From NCBI GenBank assembly GCA_009649675.1, contig WJPL01000001.1:1818469-1882468 (forward strand): a stretch of DNA of 64,000 nt. Reading direction: 5' to 3'. Positions 8,720 to 17,889 of this stretch are shown here, in pieces; position 1 is the stretch's first letter, and every line of letters begins with the position of its first letter. This stretch comes from Alphaproteobacteria bacterium HT1-32. Its GTDB lineage: Bacteria; Pseudomonadota; Alphaproteobacteria; Rhodospirillales; HT1-32. The notes beneath the pieces were generated by a model. The model was not told where the DNA came from and made no database searches. It saw nothing but the letters and a program-made list of their open reading frames with translations. A program made the position numbers and the translations under genes.

Positions 8720-10230
8720 GACGTCAGCCCCAGCTTGTCTGCCAGCCCGATGCGCTGGAGTTTGCCTGTCGCGCCCTTTGGAATTTCATCAAGGAAGACG
8801 ATTTTCTTTGGCACCTTGAAGTCCGCCAGCCGGTTTGCGGCAAACTCCCGGATCTGGGGTTCGGTGGCGATTCCCCCTTCGCGCAGCACGATGGCTGCGG
8901 CAACTTCCTCGCCCAGCTTGTCGTGGGGCAGGGCAAAGGTGACGGCCTGTCCCACGGCGGGGTGATCCATCAGCACTTCGTCAACTTCACGGGGGGAGAC
9001 TTTTTCCCCGCCCCGGTTGATGATCTCCTTCAGACGGCCGGTAATCCGCAGATATCCTTCGTCATCAAGAACGCCCTGATCGCCGGTCCGAAACCATCCA
9101 TCGGTAAAGGCTTCGGCGTTCGCCGTGGGGTTGTTGCGATAGCCACCGAAAACATTCTCGCCACGGATGACAACCTCACCGGTCTCTCCGGTGGTGAGCA
9201 GTTTTCCGTCCAGTGACATGATGCTGACTTCCGGCCCGGCCTGCTGGCCGACGCTGCCGGGCTTGCGGGCCTTCGGTGGCAGCGGGTTGGCAGCCATCTG
9301 GTGGGCCGCCTCGGTCATGCCATAGGCTTCGATGACCGGCGCATCAAAGGTTTCCTCCAGCGCAGCCATGACCTGCGGCGGCAACGAGGCAGAGGAAGAA
9401 CGGATGAAACGCAGGGGAGAGGTCTTGATACTGTCGGGGTTGCGGGCAGCCCGCGACAGGATTGCCTGATGCATGGTCGGGACGGCGGTGTACCAGGTCG
9501 GATGGGCTTCATCCATCCAGCTGAAGAAACGCAGCGCATTGAAGCCGGGACTACAGAAGATCGAGGCCCCGGCGGAAAGTGACGACAAAACAGCCGCAAT
9601 CAGCCCGTGAATATGGAACAGGGGCATCACGTTGAGACAGCGGTCAGCGCTGGTCAGCGCCAGGCTCGCCGCGACATTGCTGGCGGAGGCACAGATATTA
9701 CGCTGCGACAGGGGGACGATTTTTGGCCGCGATGTCGTGCCCGATGTATGCAGTACCAGCGCGATGGCATCCGGGTCCTGCGGGCCATCAGTGCGGGCGG
9801 GGCCGGCAGAGGTGCCGCTCAGGGTGAAATCACCGGCGGCAGTGCCGGGCGTCAGCTCGATGACGGGAATGCCGAGTTTTGCCGCAACCTCCCGGGCCGG
9901 TGTCTCGTCTCCGCTCTGGACGACCAGAGCGCGGGCTTCCAGATCCTGCAGATAGAAATCGAATTCCTCTGCCCGGTAAGCCGGGTTCAGGGGGGCGGTG
10001 GTAACGGCGGCAGCCATGGTCACAAAGGCGGTCGCCATTTCCGGCCCGTTCGGCAGCACAATGGCAACGGCATCCCCGTGGCCAAGGCCGAGGCTGTTCA
10101 GGGTTCCGGTTGTGCGTTCAGTCAGTTCGCGCAGGCCGAGGTAACTGAGGGCCGGGCGGTCGGGGGCAGAAATGGCATCGGCATCGTCGCGGGCAGGGCC
10201 CAGCAGATCGTGAATGGTTCTGGCGGACAT
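8716..10230 (-). CDS. AMP-dependent acyl-CoA synthetase (Pcs60/oxalyl-CoA synthetase-like)
   Basis: The 504-residue enzyme adenylates a carboxylate and forms the CoA thioester. The ATP-binding motif LHTSGTTSRPK, YGMTEAAHQM, the hinge block TGDQGVLDDEGYLRITGRLKE and the C-terminal PKGATGKLQR lysine region are all present. The middle segment MPLFHIHGLIAAVL and the later WYTAVPTMHQAIL resemble the AAE3/Pcs60 branch, which includes oxalate-CoA ligases; that sub-assignment is an inference. The frame is open 56 codons further upstream, but the ATG at 10230 begins the family-like N-terminus MSARTIHDLLG. It is coupled to the ketopantoate-reductase-like gene. Confidence 0.85.
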   Translation of the reverse strand: MSARTIHDLLGPARDDADAISAPDRPALSYLGLRELTERTTGTLNSLGLGHGDAVAIVLPNGPEMATAFVTMAAAVTTAPLNPAYRAEEFDFYLQDLEARALVVQSGDETPAREVAAKLGIPVIELTPGTAAGDFTLSGTSAGPARTDGPQDPDAIALVLHTSGTTSRPKIVPLSQRNICASASNVAASLALTSADRCLNVMPLFHIHGLIAAVLSSLSAGASIFCSPGFNALRFFSWMDEAHPTWYTAVPTMHQAILSRAARNPDSIKTSPLRFIRSSSASLPPQVMAALEETFDAPVIEAYGMTEAAHQMAANPLPPKARKPGSVGQQAGPEVSIMSLDGKLLTTGETGEVVIRGENVFGGYRNNPTANAEAFTDGWFRTGDQGVLDDEGYLRITGRLKEIINRGGEKVSPREVDEVLMDHPAVGQAVTFALPHDKLGEEVAAAIVLREGGIATEPQIREFAANRLADFKVPKKIVFLDEIPKGATGKLQRIGLADKLGLTS

Positions 10231-10386
10231 GGACGGTTTCCTTTTCCTTATTACCGGGATGGTCACCTGTCCCCGGCGGCGCGTCAATGGCGGGAGCAGC
10301 CGATTGAGGCTAATCCTTGCCGTGCTTTCCGCGGAACGGTAAAACCCGGGCCATATCCCGCACCCTGTATTTCTCCAAGGACGCTT

Positions 10387-11178
10387 ATGGTTCCGCAACC
10401 CCGTGTCATCGGCTACATCAACTGGCTAGGTCTCTGGACCCTTTATATGAAGGAGGTCCGGCGGTTCACCTCGGTCTATACCCAGACCCTGATGGCTCCG
10501 ATTGTCACCACATTGCTGTTTCTGACGATCTTCTGGCTGGCGCTGGGCGGCGCGGTGCGGGAAGTCGGCGGGGTGCCGTTCCTGGCTTTTCTGGCGCCGG
10601 GTCTGGTGATGATGGCCATTGCGCAGAACGCTTTTGCGAACACGTCCTCATCCTTCGTAATCTCGAAAATTCAGGGCAATATCGTTGATGTGCTGATGCC
10701 ACCGCTGGGGGCTGGCGAGTTGCTCACGGCCTTTGCACTGGGGGGCATGACCCGTGGCCTGTGCGTCGGGATTGTCGTGCTGCTGGCGATGGCCTTTGTT
10801 GCCCCGATCGGAGTCGACAATCTGTTCCTGATTGTTTTCCATGCCGCGGCGGCGTCGCTGTTGCTGTCGCTGCTTGGCATACTCGGCGGTATCTGGGCCG
10901 AGAAGTTCGATCATATCGCAGCAGTGACCAATTTCGTCGTCACGCCGCTCAGCTTTCTTTCCGGTACTTTCTATTCCATTGAGCGCCTGCCCGAGACGGT
11001 GCAGACCATCGCACATTTCAACCCGTTCTTTTACATGATCGACGGCTTCCGCGCCGGTTTCATCGGTCGTTCGGACACTGATCCCATGCTGGGTGTAGCG
11101 GTTATGCTGGGGGTTGATCTGATGCTCTGGGCACTCTGCTACCGGTTACTCCGGTGCGGCTACAAGCTGAAAGCCTGA
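10387..11178 (+). CDS. ABC-2 family transporter permease (YadH-like), first of two
   Basis: The 263-residue protein has six hydrophobic segments and an N-terminal amphipathic region (WTLYMKEVRRF), as in YadH/DrrB-type ABC-2 permeases. The ABC-2 signature region falls around LSFLSGTFYSIERLPE...NPFFYMIDGFR. The ATG at 10387 is chosen because the family-like N-terminus starts there, although the frame stays open far upstream, antisense to the acyl-CoA synthetase. Only 3 bases separate it from the second permease. These permeases usually export lipids, polysaccharide or drugs with a separate ATPase, and none is adjacent. Confidence 0.86.
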   Translation: MVPQPRVIGYINWLGLWTLYMKEVRRFTSVYTQTLMAPIVTTLLFLTIFWLALGGAVREVGGVPFLAFLAPGLVMMAIAQNAFANTSSSFVISKIQGNIVDVLMPPLGAGELLTAFALGGMTRGLCVGIVVLLAMAFVAPIGVDNLFLIVFHAAAASLLLSLLGILGGIWAEKFDHIAAVTNFVVTPLSFLSGTFYSIERLPETVQTIAHFNPFFYMIDGFRAGFIGRSDTDPMLGVAVMLGVDLMLWALCYRLLRCGYKLKA

Positions 11179-11181
11179 CCG

Positions 11182-11967
11182 GTGCAGGTCCGCAGCGTCG
11201 GTCTCGTCAACTGGATGGGCATCGCGACGCTGGTCCGCCGTGAATGGCTGCGGATGGTCGATATCTACAAGATCACCCTGCTGGCCCCGGCCGTCACCGC
11301 GCTGCTGATGCTGGCGGTCTTCGGGCTGATTCTGGGCGATCTGCGGGAGACGATAGGCGGCGTTCCGGCGATCCTGTTCATCGCTCCCGGCCTTGTGGCC
11401 TATGCCATGATGGAACGGACTTTTGAAGATTCCTCGATCTCCCTCATGTTCGACAAGATGGAGGGCATTATCGGTGATGTACTGGTCCCCCCGATGGGGC
11501 CGGGTGAGCTGATTACCGGTTACCTGCTGTCGGGCATCATCAACGGACTGCTGAACCTTGCGATTGTCGGCAGCGTCGTCTGGCTCTGTTCACCAATGAC
11601 GGTCGAAGCCCCGCTGCGCCTGTTGTTGTTTGTCCCGGCGATCCTGCTGCTGCTGTCGTCTCTTGGCATGGTCCTCGGCATCTTCGCCAATAAATGGGAC
11701 CAGTGGCAGGCCGTGGAAACCTTCGCTTTCATGCCGCTGACCTATCTTTCCGGCATGTTCTTCACCGCCGACCGTCTGCCCGAATCGCTGCGCTGGATCG
11801 TCGAGATCAATCCGCTTTATTACGCGATTGATGGTATGCGGGGCGGCTTTCTCGGCCAGTCTGAAGTCGCCCCGCTGACCGGCTTCAGCGTGGTGCTGGG
11901 ATCAGCCCTCGCAGTCACCGCCGCCGTCTGGCTGATGTTCCGGTCCGGATATCGCCTGAAAGACTGA
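11182..11967 (+). CDS. ABC-2 family transporter permease, second of two
   Basis: A 261-residue paralogue of the preceding protein (shared blocks LAPxVTxLL, IDG-R-GF, PLxYLSGxFF and a terminal GYRLKD/GYKLKA). It has six hydrophobic segments and starts at GTG 11182. The tight spacing argues for co-translation and a heterodimeric membrane pore. As with its partner, the ATP-hydrolysing subunit must be encoded elsewhere. The last 200 bases before the next gene hold an inverted repeat. Confidence 0.86.
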   Translation: MQVRSVGLVNWMGIATLVRREWLRMVDIYKITLLAPAVTALLMLAVFGLILGDLRETIGGVPAILFIAPGLVAYAMMERTFEDSSISLMFDKMEGIIGDVLVPPMGPGELITGYLLSGIINGLLNLAIVGSVVWLCSPMTVEAPLRLLLFVPAILLLLSSLGMVLGIFANKWDQWQAVETFAFMPLTYLSGMFFTADRLPESLRWIVEINPLYYAIDGMRGGFLGQSEVAPLTGFSVVLGSALAVTAAVWLMFRSGYRLKD

Positions 11968-12006
11968 GCTGTCTGATTTTCGTTATTATACACCCGCTCC
12001 CTTTCC

Positions 12007-12108
12007 CCTCATCCTGAACTCGTTTCAGGATCTCCTGAGACCCCACCCCGCCTGTCTGCACAGGCTCAGACAGGCGGGGTGGGATCCTGAAACGAGTTCA
12101 GGATGAGG
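12007..12108. repeat. Nested inverted repeat (REP/BIME-like palindromic element)
   Basis: A perfect 26-base outer inverted repeat (12007-12032 against 12083-12108) encloses a perfect 16-base inner inverted repeat (12043-12058 against 12067-12082), with an 8-base loop and a 10-base one-sided bulge (12033-12042). Each outer arm is itself a palindrome: ATCCTGAA and TTCAGGAT around 5 bases. CATCCTGAA...TTCAGGATC units of this kind are dispersed REP-like repeats in many alphaproteobacteria. This is the only copy I find in the window. It sits between the ABC-2 permease pair and a minus-strand gene, and may also end transcription. Confidence 0.85.
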
Positions 12109-12172
12109 AGGGAGGTATGAGGGAGGCGGGTAAACTGCGGGGTCGGCGGGGAACTGGCGTCGCGTGCGGGTC

Positions 12173-12457
12173 TCAGCCCTCGGTGGCGGCCATGCAGTCG
12201 CGCCACATATGGTCGGCGCGGCTGCGTTCGCGTTCTTCCTGATCGTAGACCTTGTCGATCTCGGCTTGCCAGACCTCGCGTTCATAGTCGGTGTCGGCGG
12301 CTTTCAGGCTTTCGCGGTAGATGTCTTCTGCATAGCTGCGGTTGGTCTCGATCTCGTCAAGGAGGGCGTCGAGAGCTGTCCGGCATTCCTCGGGCGTGAC
12401 CGCCATCGCCGGGGCGGTGGAGAGCAGCAGGACAGGCAGAACAAGGAGCAGGCGCAT
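12173..12457 (-). CDS. Small secreted helical protein, function unknown
   Basis: A 94-residue protein with a clear Sec signal peptide (cleavage near PAMA-VTP) and a mature part of about 75 residues rich in E, R, D and A, predicted to be alpha-helical. Two cysteines (in EECRTAL and WRDCMAA) bracket the mature chain and could form one disulfide that pins a helical hairpin. I do not recognise a family. It lies downstream of leuB on the same strand but is separated from it by a strong hairpin. Confidence 0.65.
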   Translation of the reverse strand: MRLLLVLPVLLLSTAPAMAVTPEECRTALDALLDEIETNRSYAEDIYRESLKAADTDYEREVWQAEIDKVYDQEERERSRADHMWRDCMAATEG

Positions 12458-12480
12458 GATGAGTACCGGACAAGGAATGT

Positions 12481-12508
12481 TTCCCTCCCGGATCGCTCCG
12501 GGAGGGAA
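12481..12508 (-). terminator. Hairpin after leuB
   Basis: A perfect 12-base stem (12481-12492 with 12497-12508) and a TCGC loop, 13 bases after the leuB stop. It lacks a clear U-tract on the minus strand, so it may be an attenuating or RNA-stabilising structure rather than a full intrinsic terminator. Confidence 0.55.
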
Positions 12509-12521
12509 GACAGAGTGACCG

Positions 12522-13631
12522 TTAAGCGGCCAGCTTGTCCAGTTCGCCGATCAGGGCTTTGCCCATGCCGGTGCAGGAGGTCAGGGTCTTGCCGTCCTGC
12601 ATGATGTCACCGGTACGCATGCCGCTGGCCAGAAGGTTCATGACACCCTGTTCGATCAGGTCGGCATCTTCTGTCATGTCGAAGCTGTAACGCAGCGTCA
12701 TCGCATAGCTGAGCAGGGTTGCCAGCGGGTTGGCCTTGTCGGTGCCCGCAATGTCGGGGGCGGAGCCATGTACCGGCTCGTAGAGGGCGCGGCGGCGGCC
12801 GGAATCGTCGGCAGCACCGAGAGAGGCTGACGGCAGCATGCCGAGTGAGCCGGTCAGCATGGCCGCACAATCCGACAGGATATCACCGAACAGGTTGTCG
12901 GTCACAATGACGTCGAACTGCTTGGGGTTGCGGACCAGCTGCATGGCGCAGTTGTCGGCATACATATGTTCGGTGGTGATGTCCGGGAAGTCCTTCGCCA
13001 CTTCGGTGGCAATCTGACGCCACAGCACACCGGTCTCCATGACATTCGCCTTCTCGACGGAATGCAGCTTGCCGGAACGCTTGCCAGCCAGTTCAAAGGC
13101 CACCCGGCAGACCCGCTCGATTTCATCGGAGGCGTAGATCTGTGTATCAATGGCCTGCTTGCGGCCGTCCGGGAGGGTGGAAATGCCGCGTGGTTCACCG
13201 AAATAGACACCGCCGGTCAGTTCGCGAACGATCATCAGGTCGAGGCCGGAGACCAGTTCTTCCTTCAGGCTGGAGGCCTGTGCTAGTGCCGGCAGGCAGG
13301 TCGCCGGGCGAAGATTGGCGAACAGGTCCATTTCCTTGCGGAGTTTCAGCAGACCCGCTTCCGGACGCAGATGGCGTTCGACATTATCCCATTTCGCACC
13401 GCCAACAGCACCGAACAGCACCGCATCGACAGAGAGTGCGGTTTCCAGCGTCTTGTCGGCCAGCGAGGTGCCATATTCGTCATAAGCCGCACCACCAACC
13501 TTGTCTTCGCTGATGTCGAAGGAGACATGGCGGCGCTTGTCCATCCAGTCGATGACGCGCCGTACTTCAGCCATTACTTCCGTGCCGATGCCATCACCGG
13601 GCAAGATCAGCAATTTTTTATTGGCAGCCAT
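12522..13631 (-). CDS. leuB: 3-isopropylmalate dehydrogenase
   Basis: The 369-residue enzyme oxidatively decarboxylates 3-isopropylmalate to 2-oxoisocaproate with NAD in leucine synthesis. The N-terminal [10 protein letters not shown], the substrate-binding [10 protein letters not shown], the [10 protein letters not shown] metal-binding block and the adenosine site [17 protein letters not shown] are intact. Length is normal for the family. It is the last gene of the minus-strand leucine cluster leuC-leuD-(kinase)-leuB, with the other two subunits encoded 1.6 kb upstream. Confidence 0.97.
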   Translation of the reverse strand: MAANKKLLILPGDGIGTEVMAEVRRVIDWMDKRRHVSFDISEDKVGGAAYDEYGTSLADKTLETALSVDAVLFGAVGGAKWDNVERHLRPEAGLLKLRKEMDLFANLRPATCLPALAQASSLKEELVSGLDLMIVRELTGGVYFGEPRGISTLPDGRKQAIDTQIYASDEIERVCRVAFELAGKRSGKLHSVEKANVMETGVLWRQIATEVAKDFPDITTEHMYADNCAMQLVRNPKQFDVIVTDNLFGDILSDCAAMLTGSLGMLPSASLGAADDSGRRRALYEPVHGSAPDIAGTDKANPLATLLSYAMTLRYSFDMTEDADLIEQGVMNLLASGMRTGDIMQDGKTLTSCTGMGKALIGELDKLAA

Positions 13632-13712
13632 AGTCGTTTCCTCCGTCGGAATGAAGCGTGAATTTGTTGATGCTGTTTTTAGCGGTCAGACCGGGTCACC
13701 GAAAGGTACAAT

Positions 13713-15248
13713 TTATGAAACCTTTGAATGATGCAGGGTCACGATAACCTCGGTTCCCTGCCCGACGGTGCTTTCGATCCGGGTTGAGCCACTGAGCAGG
13801 ACAGACAGGCTGTTCACAATAGCCAGGCCAAGGCCGGTGCCCTGATTCTGGGCTGCCAGTTCCGGATCACCCTGACGATAGGGGGTCAGGACGTCTTCCA
13901 GCTTGTCGGCGGGAATGCCGGCACCTGTATCGCGCACCCGCAGCAGGGTGACATCATTGCGTGTTACAGCTGCAACATAGATCTGTCCGGTTTCCGGTGT
14001 GAAGCGCACTGCGTTTGACAGCAAATTGACAAGAATCTGGAGAATCATTCGCCGGTCACTGAAAATTTCCGGATCGCCGTCGATCTGGACCGTAATCTCC
14101 GGGGACCGACCCCCGCTTCCACGACGGGCAATATCACAGGCTTCGGTAATGATGCTTCTGATGACACACCATTCGAAAACCGGTTCAAGCGCACCGGCTT
14201 CGATCTTGGACAGATCAAGCAGGTCATTGATCAGCGCCAGCAGATGCGTTGCCGCATTCAGGACATCTTCATTATAGGCTTTGTATCTCTCGCCTATCGG
14301 ACCAAAAACTTCACTGCGCATCAGGTCAGACATGCCCATGATGGCATTCAGGGGCGTCCGGAGGTCATGGCTCATCTGCGCAAGAAAACTGGATTTTGCG
14401 TTGTTAGCCTCTTCTGCTTCGGCCCTGGCAAGTATGGCCAGTGTCAGGGCGTCGCGAAGTTCGGTCGTGCGTTCTTCAACCCGTCTTTCCAGTGACTCAT
14501 TCATGGCCGCAAGCCGGTCGACAATATTGCGGGATTCGGTTGTGTCCTCACCGCTGACGATAATTGAAGGGAGGCCGGTAACCGGGTCAAAGGCAGGCTG
14601 GGCATTCAGCCGGTACCATCGTTTCCCGGCGGCGGTAATGACAATTTCTTCATGCCATCCGGAAATGCCCCGGGACACGTCATCCAGAATGCGGTCACCG
14701 GTTTCAGGGTTTTCAAACATCGCTCCGATGGCGATATCTGCCGACATGGAGGGCAGGGCGGGGAAAACCGATGCGGCGGCGGGGTTCTGTGACAGCAACC
14801 GCCCTTCTTTGGAGTAAGTCCGGACGATTGTCTGGCTGTATCTTGCTGCCTCCAGAAGCCGCTGGGCATTCGGGTCCGGATCATCCGCCTTGTCCTGCGG
14901 CATGACAATCAGATGTATGAGGACGGCAGCCCGGCCTTCTTCAATCAGCAGGGGTGAAAGATGCAGCAGCGCGTTTGTCGGCTGGCCCCTGGGATAGAGT
15001 GTCCAGGACTCTGAAGCGAAGGAGCCTTCCGGCGTATTGTTGAAACTGTCACGCAGTCTCTGGCGCACCATGCCGGTGTCGCTGGAGAAATCACGCGATT
15101 TCATGTCTGCCAGATCTTTCGCCTGCCAGAATTCAATCGCCGCCTGATTGCCCCACCAGATCTGATGATGGTCGAGATCAAAGACCCAGCTGGCAGCCGG
15201 AATCAGATTGAGGGCTGCCAGCTGGTCGTAGTTGCTTACTTTCTGCAT
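13713..15248 (-). CDS. PAS-domain sensor histidine kinase (soluble)
   Basis: A 511-residue kinase without membrane helices. It has two PAS-like regions (about residues 10-115 and 125-240, the second ending in GEDTTESR), a coiled linker (245-285), a HisKA box SHDLRTPLNAIMG with His294, and a HATPase domain with the N-box LVNLLSNAVRF, DTGAGIP and [12 protein letters not shown]. It should sense a cytosolic signal and phosphorylate a response regulator, but none is adjacent. It sits on the same strand between leuD and leuB, an unexpected place for a kinase. Its signal is unknown. Confidence 0.9.
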   Translation of the reverse strand: MQKVSNYDQLAALNLIPAASWVFDLDHHQIWWGNQAAIEFWQAKDLADMKSRDFSSDTGMVRQRLRDSFNNTPEGSFASESWTLYPRGQPTNALLHLSPLLIEEGRAAVLIHLIVMPQDKADDPDPNAQRLLEAARYSQTIVRTYSKEGRLLSQNPAAASVFPALPSMSADIAIGAMFENPETGDRILDDVSRGISGWHEEIVITAAGKRWYRLNAQPAFDPVTGLPSIIVSGEDTTESRNIVDRLAAMNESLERRVEERTTELRDALTLAILARAEAEEANNAKSSFLAQMSHDLRTPLNAIMGMSDLMRSEVFGPIGERYKAYNEDVLNAATHLLALINDLLDLSKIEAGALEPVFEWCVIRSIITEACDIARRGSGGRSPEITVQIDGDPEIFSDRRMILQILVNLLSNAVRFTPETGQIYVAAVTRNDVTLLRVRDTGAGIPADKLEDVLTPYRQGDPELAAQNQGTGLGLAIVNSLSVLLSGSTRIESTVGQGTEVIVTLHHSKVS

Positions 15249-15287
15249 CCCGGGGGCCAGAAAATGCTCAGGAGACCCTGTCCGGGT

Positions 15288-15911
15288 TTATTCGGCAGCC
15301 TGATTTGACAGCCAGGGCTGGGACATTTTCCGTTCGGTCTCAAAACTGTCGATCTTGTCTGCCTTCTGTTCGGTCAGGCCGATATCGTCAAGGCCGTTCA
15401 GCAGGCAGTGTTTACGAAAAGCATCGACTTCGAAGCTGATCTCGCCGCCGTCCGGACCCTGAATGGTCTGGTTTTCAAGATCGATGGTGATCGTGGCATT
15501 GGCGCCACGTTCAGCGTCTTCCATCAACTGGTCGACCTGCTCGCGCGGCAGCTTGATCGGCAGGATGCCGTTCTTGAAGCAGTTATTGTAGAAGATATCG
15601 GCGAAAGACGGTGCGATGACGCAGCGAATGCCGAAGTCGAGAAGTGCCCAGGGGGCATGTTCGCGGCTGGAGCCACAACCGAAGTTTTCATGAGCAACCA
15701 GAATCTGCGCCTTGCGCCAGGCCTGCTTGTTCAGCACGAAATCGGGTTTTTCCGAACCGTCGTCATTATAACGCCATTCCGCGAACAGGTTCTTGCCGAG
15801 ACCGGTGCGTTTGATGGTCTTCAGGAAGTTCTTCGGAATGATCGCATCGGTGTCGATGTTCACATGTGGCAGCGGGGCCGCAACAGCGGTCAGTTTGTTG
15901 AACTTGTCCAT
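15288..15911 (-). CDS. leuD: 3-isopropylmalate dehydratase small subunit
   Basis: The 207-residue subunit forms the swivel domain of isopropylmalate isomerase with LeuC. Diagnostic blocks are the N-terminal [16 protein letters not shown], the loop [13 protein letters not shown] and the [26 protein letters not shown] segment. Length matches the roughly 200-residue bacterial type. Its start lies 13 bases after the leuC stop on the minus strand, so LeuC and LeuD should be produced together. Confidence 0.97.
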   Translation of the reverse strand: MDKFNKLTAVAAPLPHVNIDTDAIIPKNFLKTIKRTGLGKNLFAEWRYNDDGSEKPDFVLNKQAWRKAQILVAHENFGCGSSREHAPWALLDFGIRCVIAPSFADIFYNNCFKNGILPIKLPREQVDQLMEDAERGANATITIDLENQTIQGPDGGEISFEVDAFRKHCLLNGLDDIGLTEQKADKIDSFETERKMSQPWLSNQAAE

Positions 15912-15924
15912 GTTACTTTCTCCC

Positions 15925-17340
15925 TCAGACCAGTTTGCGAACGTCGGTCAGATGACCCATGACGGCAGCCGCCGCGGCCATTGCCGGGCTCATCAGGTGG
16001 GTACGTCCCCCCTTGCCCTGGCGACCTTCGAAATTACGGTTGGATGTCGAGGCGCAGCGCTCACCGGCTTCCAGCTTGTCGGCATTCATCGCCAGACACA
16101 TGGAGCAACCCGGCTCACGCCAGTCGACACCGGCTTCGATAAAGATCTTGTCGAGGCCTTCCTCGATGGCCTGTTCGCGCACCAGGCCGGAACCCGGAAC
16201 GATCAGGGCGTGAACACTGTCGGCGACCTTGCGGCCCTTCAGTACTTCGGCGGCGGCACGCAGATCTTCGATGCGGCCATTGGTGCAGGAGCCTATGAAC
16301 ATCTTGTCGATCTTCACTTCTTCCAGCGGGGTGCCGGAGGTCAGGCCCATATAGTCCAGTGACCGCTTCACGGCGGAGCGCTTGCCGAGGTCAGCAAAGT
16401 CTTCCGGTGCCGGTACCTTTGCGCTGATCGGCAGGGCGTCTTCCGGGCTGGTGCCCCATGTGACCTGCGGTTCGATGTCGCTGGCATCCATGGTGACTTC
16501 CTTCTGGTAAACCGCACCGTCATCGGACGGCAGGGTTTTCCAGTAGGAGACAGCGGCTTCCCATGCGGCGCCCTTCGGCGACATCGGGCGGCCTTTCAGA
16601 TAGTCAAACGTGGTTTCGTCCGGTGCAATCAGACCGGCGCGGGCACCGCCTTCGATGGTCATGTTGCAGACCGTCATGCGGCCTTCCATCGACAGATCCC
16701 GAATCGCCTGTCCGGCGAATTCGATGACATAACCTGTACCGCCGGCGGTACCGATCTTGCCGATCAGGGCCAGCACCAGATCTTTCGCGGTGCATCCGGC
16801 CGGCAGCTTGCCGGTGACATTGATGCGCATGTTCTGCAACTGCGGCTGAACCAGTGTCTGGGTCGCCAGCACATGTTCAACTTCCGAGGTGCCGATACCG
16901 AATGCCAGTGCGCCGAAGGCACCGTGGGTCGCGGTATGGCTGTCGCCGCAGACGATGGTGGCGCCGGGCAGGGTGAAGCCCTGTTCCGGGCCGATGATAT
17001 GCACAATGCCCTGACGCGGGTCGAAGGTATCAAACAGCGGCACGCCGAAATCTGCGCAGTTCTTCTGCAGGGTTTCGACCTGAATACGGCTTTCCTCATC
17101 CTCGATACCGGCTTCCCGGTTCTTGGTCGGCACATTGTGATCGGGGACCGCCAGGGTGAGTTCCGGACGGCGGACCTTGCGACCGGTCAGCGTCAGGTTC
17201 TCGAAAGCCTGCGGGCTGGTGACTTCATGGACCAGATGGCGGTCAATATAGATCAGGCAAGACCCGTCATCCTGACGATCAATCAGGTGGGTATCCCAGA
17301 TTTTTTCGAACAATGTGCGTGGTGCAACCATATCAGTCAT
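15925..17340 (-). CDS. leuC: 3-isopropylmalate dehydratase large subunit
   Basis: The 471-residue aconitase-family subunit carries the [4Fe-4S] cluster that isomerises 2- to 3-isopropylmalate. The cluster cysteines are visible in FIGSCTNGR and in the later GCSMCLAMN. The N-terminus ([12 protein letters not shown]) and [26 protein letters not shown] are classic LeuC. The gene follows a strong terminator placed after rplS, so it probably has its own promoter in the 50 bases ahead of its ATG. Confidence 0.97.
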   Translation of the reverse strand: MTDMVAPRTLFEKIWDTHLIDRQDDGSCLIYIDRHLVHEVTSPQAFENLTLTGRKVRRPELTLAVPDHNVPTKNREAGIEDEESRIQVETLQKNCADFGVPLFDTFDPRQGIVHIIGPEQGFTLPGATIVCGDSHTATHGAFGALAFGIGTSEVEHVLATQTLVQPQLQNMRINVTGKLPAGCTAKDLVLALIGKIGTAGGTGYVIEFAGQAIRDLSMEGRMTVCNMTIEGGARAGLIAPDETTFDYLKGRPMSPKGAAWEAAVSYWKTLPSDDGAVYQKEVTMDASDIEPQVTWGTSPEDALPISAKVPAPEDFADLGKRSAVKRSLDYMGLTSGTPLEEVKIDKMFIGSCTNGRIEDLRAAAEVLKGRKVADSVHALIVPGSGLVREQAIEEGLDKIFIEAGVDWREPGCSMCLAMNADKLEAGERCASTSNRNFEGRQGKGGRTHLMSPAMAAAAAVMGHLTDVRKLV

Positions 17341-17392
17341 GCCTCTCCATCTGGCGGAACCAGTCCGCTGTGACTCTCTTCCCGAAACGAAA

Positions 17393-17422
17393 AGCGCCGC
17401 AGCCCTGAGCGGGTGCGGCGCT
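17393..17422 (-). terminator. Rho-independent terminator after rplS
   Basis: AGCGCCGCA (17393-17401) pairs with TGCGGCGCT (17414-17422), extended by CCC/GGG around a TGAGC loop. Read on the minus strand the stem is followed by TTTTCGTTT, just 8 bases past the rplS stop. It separates the ribosomal operon from leuC. Confidence 0.82.
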
Positions 17423-17429
17423 GGTCGTC

Positions 17430-17885
17430 TTATTCGCCGGACGCTGCCGCGGCTTCGGCTTTTTTCTTCCGGCGCGATGTCCGGTTCTCAGCAGCTGCAA
17501 CCCGTTCTTCCTGGCGCAGTTTCGCCTTCGTACCGGTTGTCTGCTCGGCGATACGCGCGGACTTGCCGGCGCGGCCACGCAGATAATACAGCTTCGCACG
17601 ACGAACCTTGCCGCGGCGAACCACTTCGATTTCTGCAACGTTCGGGCTGTAGAGCGGGAACACGCGCTCCACACCTTCGCCGTAGGACAGCTTGCGGACC
17701 GTGAAGTTGGAGTTCAGGCCGTTATTGCTGCGGGCGATGCAGACGCCTTCATAAGCCTGCAGACGCTCACGATCACCTTCGATGACCTTCACCTGCACGC
17801 GAACCAGGTCTCCCGGTGCAAATTCCGGAATGTTCTTGCCGAGCGTTTGGATCTGATCGGCTTCGATCTGTTCAATCATATTCAT
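17430..17885 (-). CDS. rplS: 50S ribosomal protein L19 with C-terminal extension
   Basis: About 151 residues. The core has the L19 features [37 protein letters not shown] and RAKLYYLRG. Some 35 extra residues rich in K, R, A and E follow the usual end, as seen in several alphaproteobacteria. ATGs at 17885 and 17879 are both possible; the frame remains open further upstream, but that part overlaps trmD coding sequence. It is the last gene of ffh-rpsP-rimM-trmD-rplS and is followed by a clear terminator. Confidence 0.95.
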   Translation of the reverse strand: MNMIEQIEADQIQTLGKNIPEFAPGDLVRVQVKVIEGDRERLQAYEGVCIARSNNGLNSNFTVRKLSYGEGVERVFPLYSPNVAEIEVVRRGKVRRAKLYYLRGRAGKSARIAEQTTGTKAKLRQEERVAAAENRTSRRKKKAEAAAASGE

Positions 17886-17889
17886 GGCT

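Noticed and set aside
9607-10386. A 260-codon N-terminal extension of the first ABC-2 permease
   Set aside because: It is antisense to the conserved acyl-CoA synthetase and has no permease character. The family N-terminus starts at ATG 10387.
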